Shown one piece after another: positions 1 to 7,873 of a DNA stretch of 9,842 bases. Position numbers and translations under genes: made by a program. The stretch is from an uncultured Collinsella sp. (lineage in GTDB: Bacteria; Actinomycetota; Coriobacteriia; Coriobacteriales; Coriobacteriaceae), in NCBI GenBank assembly GCA_937958315.1, contig CALFGH010000186.1, positions 1 through 9,842 of the forward strand, given 5' to 3'. The notes under the pieces are model-generated. The model had not been told where the DNA came from, did not search any database, and saw only the letters and a list, made by a program, of their open reading frames with translations. The stretch's first letter is position 1, and every line of letters begins with the position of its first letter.

Positions 1-3000
1 CGTTGGCGCTGCCGTGACCCTGCTGGTCCTCACGCACCGCCTCGATGGCACTCACGTACGTGTTGGCGGCAGACATCGCGGTCACGCAAGTCACGCCGCG
101 GCGCACCGCCTCGGTGCGCAACAGATAGCCGTCGCCACGCGAGCCCGGGCCGTACGGCGTGTTGATGATCACCGCGATCTTGCCATCGGCGATGAGGTCA
201 CCGATGTTGGGACGCTCGCCGTCGTGCGGGCCGCTGATCTTTTCCACGACCTCACACGTCACGTTGCCTCCGCGCAGCACGCGCGCCGTACCCTCGGTAG
301 AGCAGATGTCAAAGCCCAAGTAGCGCAGGATGCGGGCGACCGAAAGGATATGGCGCTTATCACGATCGCACACGCTGATGAACACCTTACCGCAACTCGG
401 GTCGGGCAGCTTGTAGTCAATCGCCAGCTGCGTCTTGGCGTATGCCTCAGGATAGCTCTTGGCGATACCCATGACCTCGCCCGTCGACTTCATCTCGGGC
501 CCCAGGATAACGTCGGCTCCCGGGAAACGTCCCCAGGGCATGACAGCTTCCTTCATGCAGAACCAGTCCAGCTGACGCTCATCGCTCGGCAGGCCCAGGC
601 TCGCGATGGTATCGCCCGCCATGATACGCGCCGCGCACTTGGCCAGCGGCACGCCGGTGGCCTTGGAGATGAACGGCACGGTACGGCTGGCACGCGGGTT
701 GGCCTCGATCACGTAAACAGTCTCGCCCTTGATGGCATACTGCACGTTGACCAGACCGCGGACTCCCAGCGCCATCGCGATGCGGCGCGTGGTCTCGCGA
801 AGCTTCGCCTGCAGGCTCTCGCTAAAGCTGAACGGCGGAATGCAGGTCGCAGAGTCACCGGAGTGGATACCGGCCTCCTCGATATGCTCCAGGATGCCGC
901 CGATGTAGACCTCCTCGCCGTCGCACAGGGCGTCGACGTCGGACTCGATTGCACCCTCCAGGAAGCGATCGAGGTACACCGGGTAGTCGGGGCTAATGCG
1001 CGCAGCCTCGGCCATGTAATCGCGCAGATGCTCGGCATCGTAGGCGATCATCATGCCGCGACCGCCCAGCACATAGCTCGGACGCACCAGCAGCGGGTAG
1101 CCAATGTGCGCGGCAACGGCTTCGGCCTCCTCAAACGAGGTGGCCTGGCCCGCCGGCGGGTACATAATGCCCAGCTTGTCGAGCAGGGCGGCAAAACGCT
1201 CGCGGTCCTCGGCAAAATCGATGGCGTCGGGCTTGGTACCCATGATGTTCACGCCGCTCTCCTCGAGCATACGCGCCAGCTTAAGCGGGGTCTGGCCGCT
1301 GAGCGTCACTACGACGCCGTCGGGACGCTCAACGTCGATAACGTCCATGACGTCCTCGTAGGTGAGCGGCTCAAAGTACAGGCGGTCGGACGTGTCGTAG
1401 TCGGTCGAGACGGTCTCGGGATTGCAGTTGACCATGATGGTCTCAAAGCCGCGGGCCGCCAGCGCGTAGCTCGCATGCACGCAGCAGTAGTCAAACTCGA
1501 TACCCTGGCCGATACGGTTGGGACCGGCACCCAGAATCATCGCCTTGGGCTTGCTTGCCGGCGTGGTCTCGTCGGGGGCAACGCACTTCTTGGCGATCGG
1601 GCTCGTGCGGTAAATGTTCTCGTAGGTCTTATAGTGGTATTCCGTGGCACTCGAGAACTCGGCGGCGCAGGTGTCGACCGTCTTCATGCTGGGAACCACG
1701 CCCAGACTCTTACGGTAAGCGCGAACAAAACGCTCATCCGAGCCGGTCAGCGCGGCAATCTCGGCATCGCTCGTGCCATACTGCTTGAGCAGGCGCATCG
1801 CGTCGGCGTCAATGTCCTCCACGCGCAGGCCGCGAACGCTCTCCTGGACCCGCACCATATCGTTGATGCGGTTGAGATACCACGGATCGATACCGCAGAT
1901 GGCGTGGATGCGCGCAACATCCCAGCCACGGCGCAGGGCCTCGACCACAAAGAAGATGCGGTGCTCAGTCGGGGTGCCCACGGCCTGGGCGAGTTCATCG
2001 TCGCTCAGCTTATCGGCGCCCTCCTTGCCACCGGCGCAAATACCCTGGTGCCCGTCCTCCAGCGAGCGCATGGCCTTGCCAAAGGCCTCCTCAAAGGTGC
2101 GGCCGATCGCCATGATCTCGCCCACGGCCTTCATGCGCGTGGTGAGCGTGGGGTCGGTGCCCTTGAACTTCTCGAAGGCAAAGCGTGGCACCTTGACCAC
2201 ACAGTAGTCGATCGTGGGCTCAAAGCAGGCGGGCGTGGCCTTGGTGATGTCGTTGACGATCTCGTCGAGCGTATAGCCCACGGCCAGGCGAGCGGCGGCC
2301 TTGGCGATGGGGAAGCCCGTGGCCTTGGAAGCCAGCGCGGACGAACGACTCACGCGCGGGTTCATCTCGATGACAATCAGGCGGCCGGTCTGGGGGTTCA
2401 CGGCAAACTGCACGTTAGAGCCACCGGTCTCGACGCCGATCTTCTCCAAGATAGCGAGCGAGGCGACACGCATGCGCTGATACTCAAGGTCGGAGAGGGT
2501 CTGCGCCGGCGCCACGGTGATGGAGTCACCGGTATGCACGCCCATGGGGTCGAGGTTCTCGATGGAGCACACGATGATGCCGTTGCCGGCGTGGTCGCGC
2601 ATGACCTCCATCTCGTATTCTTTCCAACCCTCGATGGACTCCTCAACCAGCACCTCATGGGCGGGCGAAAGCTCAAGACCCTGGCTCACGATGGAGACGA
2701 GTTCCTCGTGAGTATGCGCGATGCCACCACCGGCGCCGCCCAAGGTAAAGCTCGGACGCAGCACGCAGGGATAGCCCACACGCTCGGCGATGGCCTCGGC
2801 GTCAGCCACGCTGTAGGCATAGCCCGAGCGCGCGACCTCCAGGCCGATCTCGGCCATGGCCTCGTTAAAGAGCTTGCGGTCCTCACCGCGCTCGATGGCG
2901 GCAAGGTCACAGCCGATCATCTCGACGCCGTACTTGTCGAGTGTGCCGTCCTTTGCCAGCTCGACGGCGGCATTCAGACCGGTCTGGCCGCCCAGCGTGG

Positions 3001-3262
3001 GCAGCAGCGCATCCGGGCGCTCCTTCTTGATCACGCGCTCGATAAATTCGGCGGTGATGGGCTCGACATAGGTGCGGTCGGCCAAGCCCGGATCGGTCAT
3101 GATGGTCGCCGGGTTGGAGTTGACCAGGATGACCTCAAAGCCATCCTCCTTGAGCACCTTGCAGGCCTGGGCGCCGGAGTAATCGAACTCGCAGGCCTGG
3201 CCAATGACGATGGGGCCCGAGCCAATGACGAGGATGCGCTTGATGTCGGTACGTTTAGGCAT
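1..3262 (-). CDS. carB: Carbamoyl-phosphate synthase large subunit, 3' end cut by window edge
   Basis: Synthetase subunit that uses ammonia from CarA, bicarbonate and two ATP to make carbamoyl phosphate for pyrimidine and arginine synthesis in the cytoplasm. 1087 codons are visible. The family's duplicated layout is clear: a first ATP-grasp half (about residues 1-400, with SGPIVIGQACEFDYSG at 15-30 and RPSFTLGGAGGG at 169-180), an oligomerisation segment (about 400-550), a second ATP-grasp half (about 570-950, with GAGPNRIGQGIEFDY at 578-592 and RPSYVLGGRGM at 727-737) and a C-terminal methylglyoxal-synthase-like allosteric domain (from about 958). E. coli CarB has 1073 residues, so the stop should lie a short way beyond the left edge. 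The start is an ATG behind a strong AGGAGGT (3270-3276) at 7 bases spacing. It follows carA by 98 bases. It uses no UUA, CUA or UCA codon in nearly its whole length. Identification is secure. Confidence 0.98.
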   Translation of the reverse strand, partial: MPKRTDIKRILVIGSGPIVIGQACEFDYSGAQACKVLKEDGFEVILVNSNPATIMTDPGLADRTYVEPITAEFIERVIKKERPDALLPTLGGQTGLNAAVELAKDGTLDKYGVEMIGCDLAAIERGEDRKLFNEAMAEIGLEVARSGYAYSVADAEAIAERVGYPCVLRPSFTLGGAGGGIAHTHEELVSIVSQGLELSPAHEVLVEESIEGWKEYEMEVMRDHAGNGIIVCSIENLDPMGVHTGDSITVAPAQTLSDLEYQRMRVASLAILEKIGVETGGSNVQFAVNPQTGRLIVIEMNPRVSRSSALASKATGFPIAKAAARLAVGYTLDEIVNDITKATPACFEPTIDYCVVKVPRFAFEKFKGTDPTLTTRMKAVGEIMAIGRTFEEAFGKAMRSLEDGHQGICAGGKEGADKLSDDELAQAVGTPTEHRIFFVVEALRRGWDVARIHAICGIDPWYLNRINDMVRVQESVRGLRVEDIDADAMRLLKQYGTSDAEIAALTGSDERFVRAYRKSLGVVPSMKTVDTCAAEFSSATEYHYKTYENIYRTSPIAKKCVAPDETTPASKPKAMILGAGPNRIGQGIEFDYCCVHASYALAARGFETIMVNCNPETVSTDYDTSDRLYFEPLTYEDVMDVIDVERPDGVVVTLSGQTPLKLARMLEESGVNIMGTKPDAIDFAEDRERFAALLDKLGIMYPPAGQATSFEEAEAVAAHIGYPLLVRPSYVLGGRGMMIAYDAEHLRDYMAEAARISPDYPVYLDRFLEGAIESDVDALCDGEEVYIGGILEHIEEAGIHSGDSATCIPPFSFSESLQAKLRETTRRIAMALGVRGLVNVQYAIKGETVYVIEANPRASRTVPFISKATGVPLAKCAARIMAGDTIASLGLPSDERQLDWFCMKEAVMPWGRFPGADVILGPEMKSTGEVMGIAKSYPEAYAKTQLAIDYKLPDPSCGKVFISVCDRDKRHILSVARILRYLGFDICSTEGTARVLRGGNVTCEVVEKISGPHDGERPNIGDLIADGKIAVIINTPYGPGSRGDGYLLRTEAVRRGVTCVTAMSAANTYVSAIEAVREDQQGHGSAN

Positions 3263-3282
3263 GTTTAAAACCTCCTAGAGAG

Positions 3283-3310
3283 GCTGACTCAATGTTTTGG
3301 AAAAGTCAGC
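3283..3310 (-). promoter_or_regulatory. Stem-loop just upstream of the carB ribosome binding site
   Basis: Perfect 7-base inverted repeat, GCTGACT and AGTCAGC on the minus strand, with a 14-base loop. Its 3' arm ends 6 bases before the carB AGGAGGT. It lies inside the carA-carB gap and has no T-run, so it is not an intrinsic terminator. It could tune carB translation or protect a processed end. The function is inference only. Confidence 0.4.
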
Positions 3311-3325
3311 GAGGGTGCAGCTGGT

Positions 3326-3345
3326 GCATCAGGTTGCCGTGATGC
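3326..3345 (-). repeat. Small inverted repeat in the carA-carB gap
   Basis: Perfect 6-base arms GCATCA and TGATGC with an 8-base loop, 15 bases downstream of the carA stop. No T-run follows on either strand. Together with the stem-loop at 3283-3310 it makes the 98-base gap between carA and carB structured. I see no promoter-like hexamers of note in the gap. The arms are short enough to be chance. Confidence 0.3.
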
Positions 3346-3360
3346 GAGGGCGCGCTGGGC

Positions 3361-4866
3361 TTATACCCGCGCGTCCGAAGCAGAACGGCAAGATGATGTG
3401 CCAGATGCAGCCGCAGCGTCGACAGGTCCGCCGTTCGGTAGAACGGCGGAACCACTATCGGCGAAATTCCAGCCGGCAAGGCGGTCCTTGGCGGTATCGA
3501 TGTCCAGGTAGTTCTCCTCGCCGTCCATGAGTCGCGTAAAGGCGGTAAAGAGATAGTGAGCATCGGTGGGGCCGGGTGAGGCCTCGGGATGGTACTGGAC
3601 CGAGAAGCACGGCGCGTCGAGCAGCTGGATGCCCTCGGCGGTGCCATCATTGAGATTTACGTGCGTCAGGCGAATGCGACCGAAACGCTCGTTCATCACG
3701 ACCGGCGCGATACCGCGGCGCACCCAGACGCGCAGATCGCCATCGGCCGCGTGCTCGGTCTCGCCGCCCGAAAGCTCGGGGACAAGCTTGCCCAAGCTGG
3801 GGAACAACAGGCCAAAGCCGTGGTTTTGCGCGGTGATCTCCACACGGCGGCTGACCAGATTCATAACCGGCTGGTTGCCACCACGGTGACCGAATTTGAG
3901 CTTTTCCATCTGGGCGCCGCACGCCAAGCTGATCATCTGGTGACCAAGGCAGATGCCAAAAACCGGCACCTTGCCGATTAGCTGCTGCACCTGCTCGTAG
4001 GTCTCCACCACGGCATCGGGGTCGCCGGGGCCGTTGGACAAAAAGACGCCATCGGGATTCATGTCGAGCACCTGACGCGCGGGCGTATCCCACGGCACGA
4101 CGGTGAGGTCGCAGCCGGCACGGACCAGGCCCTCCAGGATGCCGCGCTTCACGCCGCAGTCGTAGGCGACCACTTTGTGGCGGGCAGGAGCGGTAGGGGC
4201 AAGCGCAAAGTCATGCGTAGCGGGTAGGTCGCTCGCGGCAAAAGCGTGGGGCTCAGGGCAGCTCACGGTCTTGACCAGGTTCTCGCCGACCAGCGTAGGC
4301 GCGGCGGACAGGCGCTCGGCAAGCTCGTCGACGTCGAAGATCTCCGTCGAGATTATGCCCATCTTGGAACCGTTGTCACGCAGGTGGCGCACGAGAGCGC
4401 GGGTGTCGACGCCCTCGATAGCGACGATGCCGTGTGCACGCAGGTACTCCGGCACGCTGACGGTCGAGCGCCAGTTAGAAGGCGTGGCGCACATGTCGTG
4501 GACGACCATGCCGCGCATGGCGGGAGCGCTCGCGGGGCAAGCGGTATCGCCGGGGAAGGCCGACTGGACATCGGTCTCGTCAATGCCGTAGTTGCCGATC
4601 TGCGGATAGGTCATGGTTACGATTTGGCCGGCATAGCTCGGGTCGGTCATGACCTCAAAGTAGCCCTCGAGCGACGTGTTAAAGCAGACCTCGCCGGTTG
4701 CGGTACCCTCGGCACCACATGCACGGCCATAAAAAATGGTCCCATCCTCAAGATACAGGATGCAGGGACCGCAGGTGCCCTTGCTGGTTTTAGCCAGCAT
4801 ACGCTGGCACAGCTCGCTGGGCGCGACGGTGCGGGCGGCAGCGCCCGCAATATGGTTGTTCGCCAT
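3361..4866 (-). CDS. carA: Carbamoyl-phosphate synthase small (glutaminase) subunit
   Basis: Hydrolyses glutamine and channels ammonia to CarB. 501 residues, against about 380 in E. coli. The CarA-specific N-terminal domain runs from about 35 (LEDGTIFYGRACG at 39-51, SLEGYFEVMTDPSY at 65-78). The class I glutamine amidotransferase domain runs from about 230, with the nucleophile in GICLGHQ (Cys306) and His426/Glu428 in HPEASPGP. The extra length has three parts: about 33 residues before the conserved start, about 36 extra residues between QNHGFG (347-352) and LTHVNL (400-405), and a low-complexity tail (about 472-501). The ATG at 4866 is preferred because AAGGAG (4871-4876) sits 4 bases upstream. 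An in-frame GTG at 4887 lacks such a site. It is the first gene of the carAB unit, behind a terminator and an AT-rich region. Identification is secure. Confidence 0.97.
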   Translation of the reverse strand: MANNHIAGAAARTVAPSELCQRMLAKTSKGTCGPCILYLEDGTIFYGRACGAEGTATGEVCFNTSLEGYFEVMTDPSYAGQIVTMTYPQIGNYGIDETDVQSAFPGDTACPASAPAMRGMVVHDMCATPSNWRSTVSVPEYLRAHGIVAIEGVDTRALVRHLRDNGSKMGIISTEIFDVDELAERLSAAPTLVGENLVKTVSCPEPHAFAASDLPATHDFALAPTAPARHKVVAYDCGVKRGILEGLVRAGCDLTVVPWDTPARQVLDMNPDGVFLSNGPGDPDAVVETYEQVQQLIGKVPVFGICLGHQMISLACGAQMEKLKFGHRGGNQPVMNLVSRRVEITAQNHGFGLLFPSLGKLVPELSGGETEHAADGDLRVWVRRGIAPVVMNERFGRIRLTHVNLNDGTAEGIQLLDAPCFSVQYHPEASPGPTDAHYLFTAFTRLMDGEENYLDIDTAKDRLAGWNFADSGSAVLPNGGPVDAAAASGTSSCRSASDARV

Positions 4867-4877
4867 AGTTCTCCTTC

Positions 4878-4895
4878 CCGGTCTCACAGGACCGG
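4878..4895 (-). promoter_or_regulatory. Stem-loop in the carA leader next to the ribosome binding site
   Basis: Perfect 6-base GC-rich arms CCGGTC and GACCGG with a 6-base loop, one base away from the AAGGAG that serves carA. A hairpin this close to the site could modulate ribosome access. There is no T-run, so it is not a terminator. Any link to pyrimidines or arginine is inference. Confidence 0.4.
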
Positions 4896-4916
4896 CTTAA
4901 AGGTGTGTAGTTAGGC

Positions 4917-4938
4917 CTCGCGGTATTCTAACCGCAAG
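4917..4938 (-). promoter_or_regulatory. Stem-loop further upstream in the carA leader
   Basis: Minus-strand arms CTTGCGGT and ACCGCGAG pair over 8 positions, one of them a U-G wobble, around the loop TAGAAT. The loop also resembles a -10 hexamer, but no matching -35 lies 16-18 bases upstream. It may therefore be either a leader hairpin or a dyad over a promoter. I cannot decide from the sequence. Confidence 0.35.
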
Positions 4939-5022
4939 CATCGCCCATGGCATTAATTACATAGAATTGTTTACAAAATGATAATTATGACTTCCTGTGC
5001 ATAATGATTTTTTAATCCCGTC
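4939..5022 (-). promoter_or_regulatory. AT-rich region that probably holds the carAB promoter
   Basis: This stretch is sharply more AT-rich than its surroundings and lies between the upstream terminator and the carA leader, so the carAB promoter is expected here. It contains the dyad ATTATG-N10-CATAAT (4984-4989 and 5000-5005), the 8-base palindrome ATAATTAT (4981-4988) and -10-like hexamers such as CATAAT. No convincing TTGACA-like hexamer stands at 17 bases from any of them. The dyad could be an operator, and ArgR boxes are AT-rich palindromes of roughly this kind, but the match is too loose to name a regulator. Confidence 0.4.
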
Positions 5023-5024
5023 CC

Positions 5025-5066
5025 AAAAAAATCATCCCGCGTGGGCTTGCGGTTCACGCGGGATGA
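5025..5066 (-). terminator. Intrinsic terminator of the ABC exporter / membrane protein unit
   Basis: A perfect 12-base stem (5032-5043 with 5055-5066) and an 11-base loop are followed on the minus strand by seven T residues (5025-5031). It starts 22 bases after the stop of the preceding minus-strand gene. Stem, spacing and T-run are all textbook, so it should separate that unit from carAB. Confidence 0.93.
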
Positions 5067-5088
5067 CATCGTTCTATGTGGCTGCGGA

Positions 5089-6054
5089 CTACTTTTGCTT
5101 GTCCTGCTCCAGCAGCTCGGACGGCGTGCGATCGGGCTTTCCGCCGCGGAAGATCTCTCGACCGTGCAGACGATGCTCAAGATCGCGCTCGGCCTGCTCC
5201 TCCGTGATCTTGGTCTGGCTCACCACCGGGTCCTCGATCAGCGACGAAACCGAGTTGACCTGTTTTTGAATGCGCTCGGCAATGGTGTCGTCCATGCTTA
5301 CGATGCGCATCTTCCAGTCGATACTCGTGGCGTTGGACGAGCTTTTGGTCCAAACGAACGTCAGGATGGCGCTTTGGTGCCCCTGAGCAGGAAACATGCC
5401 AAAGAAGGAATCATGCTGGATCCTGCTGTCCTCGTCGATATAGGCGTGAACGTTATACACCACGCGGTCGATCTTGTCGTTGAGCAGGGCATTGGTTGCG
5501 AGCGCCGCCGCCTGAATCTGACCGTTGGACAGCAGCTCGAGCTCATTGGCAGAAGACGTGTCCAGCACCGTCACCTCAACCGTGCCCGTGCGCTCATCTG
5601 CCTCGTCGACGGTAAAATCGAGCGGGAACTGCGTAAAGCCATTGCCCCATTCAAGTCCACCCTTGAGCGCGGTCGAAACGGTATCCACCGAAACACTTTC
5701 GGAAAGGTTCGCGGTATTCAGACGTCGCATCACGCCGTAGCCAATCTGCATGCCAACAATCAGCACCAAAATGCCGATAACCACGGCCATGGCGGTCTTC
5801 GTAATGGTATGGCTCACCTGCGAGCCCGAAGGGTCGTCCTCGGACAGCGGGTCGATATGTTTTGCCTGGCTCGCGCGATCCTCGCTGCGCAGCCGCGCCA
5901 GCGTCGCCTTGTCGCCGCGCTTGACGGCGGCCTCTTTCTCGCGCATGCGCTCGGTGCGCTTTTTGGCGAGCGTAGGATCCAAGACGCCGGATGCATCGAT
6001 TTCGGAGAATAACTCCGTCACTTCTTCCGGAGTCAAAGGGTTCTTATCAGCCAT
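5089..6054 (-). CDS. Single-pass membrane protein of unknown function
   Basis: 321 residues that I do not recognise as a named family. An N-terminal region of about 85 residues is rich in charged residues, with a likely helical stretch around 30-60 (KKRTERMREKEAAVKRG). One hydrophobic segment follows at about 88-109 (TAMAVVIGILVLIVGMQIGY). The remaining 210 residues look soluble and partly beta-rich, ending in a charged tail (about 285-321) with many Glu, Arg and Lys. No signal peptide, lipobox or catalytic motif is apparent. The likely topology is N-terminus inside and the larger domain outside, though the charges flanking the segment are not decisive. The ATG at 6054 has AGGAAG (6058-6063) just upstream. 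The gene begins 19 bases after the ABC exporter stop, so the two are almost surely co-transcribed, and the terminator at 5025-5066 follows. A role with the exporter is only a guess. Confidence 0.88.
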   Translation of the reverse strand: MADKNPLTPEEVTELFSEIDASGVLDPTLAKKRTERMREKEAAVKRGDKATLARLRSEDRASQAKHIDPLSEDDPSGSQVSHTITKTAMAVVIGILVLIVGMQIGYGVMRRLNTANLSESVSVDTVSTALKGGLEWGNGFTQFPLDFTVDEADERTGTVEVTVLDTSSANELELLSNGQIQAAALATNALLNDKIDRVVYNVHAYIDEDSRIQHDSFFGMFPAQGHQSAILTFVWTKSSSNATSIDWKMRIVSMDDTIAERIQKQVNSVSSLIEDPVVSQTKITEEQAERDLEHRLHGREIFRGGKPDRTPSELLEQDKQK

Positions 6055-6073
6055 GATCTTCCTGTCATATCAA

Positions 6074-7846
6074 TCAGTCGAGCTCGTGCGCATGCGCACC
6101 TTCGAACTGCATTCGATAGTAACGGGCATAGGTGCCGCCACGGGCGAGAAGCTCTTCGTGCGTGCCACGTTCCACAACGCGACCATGCTCAACGGTCGCA
6201 ATCTCGTCAGCATGCTTAATAGTCGAGAGACGGTGGGCGATGATGATCGTGGTACGGCCGCGTGCCAGCTCTTCGAGCGACTCCTGCACCGCTTCCTCGC
6301 TCTCGTTATCCAAAGCACTCGTCGCCTCATCCAAAATGAGGATCTTGGGATTCTTGAGAAAAACGCGCGCGATGGCGACGCGCTGCTTTTGACCACCCGA
6401 AAGACGGCTGCCGCGCTCGCCCACCACGGTGTCGTAGCCTTGCGGAAGCGATTCGATAAAGGTATCAATATTGGCGCGGCGGGCCGCTTCGGCGATCTCT
6501 TCTGCCGTGGCGCCCGGCTTGCCGTAGGCGATGTTCTCGCCGATCGTTCCATCAAACAGGTACACATCTTGCTGTACCAGGCCGATGGCACGGCGCAGAC
6601 TATGCTGCGTCACGTCGCGCACATCCTGGCCGTCGATGCTAATGGAGCCGGCGGCAACGTCGTAAAAGCGCGGCAACAGCGAACAAGTCGTCGATTTGCC
6701 GCCGCCCGAGGGGCCAACCAAAGCGATGGTCTGACCGGGCTTGATGGACAGGTCCATGTGGTCGATAACAGGGCGTCCGTCGGCGCCGCGCTCGCCCAAT
6801 TCAACATCCTCGTAGCTAAAGCACACGTCGCGGTACTCCACAGCACCAGCCGTCACCTGCAGATCCGCAGCACCCGGCTTATCCTGAATATCGGGGACAG
6901 TCGAGAGCACCTCATCCATGCGCTTAAAGCCGGCGATGGCTTTCTGATACGTCTCAGCCGAATTGACGAGCGTCTCGAGCGGCGTGCAGAACAGCGAAAT
7001 GTAGAGTGCGAAGGTTGCCATATCGACCGCCTGCAGCTGACCCTGGGCAACGAGCCAACCGCCCAGCAGCACCACGATCACATAAAGCACTCCCGAGAGC
7101 AGGCCATACGTCGCGGTATAGACGCCCATGGCGTGATACATGTTCTCCTTGGACGAAAGGTAGCGATTGTTCGAGGCGCGAAACTTAGAGCGCTCGGTCT
7201 GCTCATTGGCAAAGCTCTTGACCACACGCATGCCCGCCAGCGAATCCTGCAGCTGCGCGTTGATGCCGCTAATCTTTTTGCGGTTATCGCTAAAGACCTC
7301 GCGCATGCGCATATTCTGCCAAAACATAATGACCGCGAACACCACCGTCACCACAGCCATGGCGAGTGCGAGCACCGGCGCGATGGTAAACAGAATCACA
7401 AACGAGCCGATGATCTCGATACCGCAGATAATGATCCATTCGGGCACGTGGTGCGCCGCCTCGCAGATATCGAACAGGTCATTGACCACGCGGCTCATCA
7501 TGTCGCCCGAGCTGTTGCGATCAAAGTACGCAAAGCTAAACCGTTCGTACTGATCGAACAGGTCCTCGCGCATTTTGGACTCCATGCGCGCGCCCATCAC
7601 ATGACCCCAATAGCTCACAAAATAGCGGCAGGCGCAGCGGATGACATACATCAGCACCAGTCCCACCGCGATCATACCGAGCGCCTGCATAATGGCAGCC
7701 TGACCCTGGGTAAAGAGCCCGCCGGTCAGATTGCGCAAGATAATGGGGAACGCCAGGTCAATGGCGGCAAGCACCAGAGCACAAAGAGTATCAGCAACAA
7801 AAAGCCCCATCTGGGGCTTGTAATACGAAAGAAAACGCTTCAGCAT
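6074..7846 (-). CDS. ABC exporter half-transporter (permease fused to ATPase)
   Basis: 590 residues, the usual size for a type IV (ABCB/MsbA-like) exporter half that works as a dimer in the cytoplasmic membrane. Six hydrophobic segments lie at roughly 14-36, 56-76, 133-155, 157-177, 243-265 and 273-295. The nucleotide-binding domain starts near 333 and has every key motif: Walker A GPSGGGKST (378-386), Q-loop Gln426, signature LSGGQ (482-486), Walker B ILILDE (502-507) with catalytic Glu507, and switch His538. No second half-transporter is adjacent, so a homodimer is the simplest reading. The substrate cannot be read from the sequence: lipid, peptide or drug are all possible. The ATG at 7846 is chosen because AGAGGA (7851-7856) is 4 bases upstream. 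An open extension of 22 codons further upstream lacks conserved character and overlaps leader structure. It precedes the unknown membrane protein in one unit. Confidence 0.95.
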   Translation of the reverse strand: MLKRFLSYYKPQMGLFVADTLCALVLAAIDLAFPIILRNLTGGLFTQGQAAIMQALGMIAVGLVLMYVIRCACRYFVSYWGHVMGARMESKMREDLFDQYERFSFAYFDRNSSGDMMSRVVNDLFDICEAAHHVPEWIIICGIEIIGSFVILFTIAPVLALAMAVVTVVFAVIMFWQNMRMREVFSDNRKKISGINAQLQDSLAGMRVVKSFANEQTERSKFRASNNRYLSSKENMYHAMGVYTATYGLLSGVLYVIVVLLGGWLVAQGQLQAVDMATFALYISLFCTPLETLVNSAETYQKAIAGFKRMDEVLSTVPDIQDKPGAADLQVTAGAVEYRDVCFSYEDVELGERGADGRPVIDHMDLSIKPGQTIALVGPSGGGKSTTCSLLPRFYDVAAGSISIDGQDVRDVTQHSLRRAIGLVQQDVYLFDGTIGENIAYGKPGATAEEIAEAARRANIDTFIESLPQGYDTVVGERGSRLSGGQKQRVAIARVFLKNPKILILDEATSALDNESEEAVQESLEELARGRTTIIIAHRLSTIKHADEIATVEHGRVVERGTHEELLARGGTYARYYRMQFEGAHAHELD

Positions 7847-7873
7847 GTGGTCCTCTAGAAATAGGAAGAACGG

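Noticed and set aside
14..3268. A 1084-codon open frame on the plus strand opposite carB
   Set aside because: It is in exact codon register with carB, its translation has no recognisable domain, and it is explained by the absence of UUA, CUA and UCA codons in carB.
3273..3290. AGAGAGGCT on the plus strand before carB, resembling the conserved loop of PyrR-binding attenuators
   Set aside because: It lies on the strand opposite to the carAB transcript and no terminator or antiterminator pairing accompanies it.
4867..4887. GTG start for carA at 4887
   Set aside because: It adds only seven residues and falls within the leader hairpin. The ATG at 4866 has a good AAGGAG 4 bases upstream.
4981..5005. 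ArgR box before carA
   Set aside because: The AT-rich palindrome is suggestive but matches published arginine boxes too loosely to call an operator.
5750..7858. A 702-codon open frame on the plus strand opposite the ABC exporter
   Set aside because: It is in register with the exporter gene and explained by its codon bias. The translation is rich in His, Arg and Ala with no known domain. The exporter's motifs are complete on the other strand.
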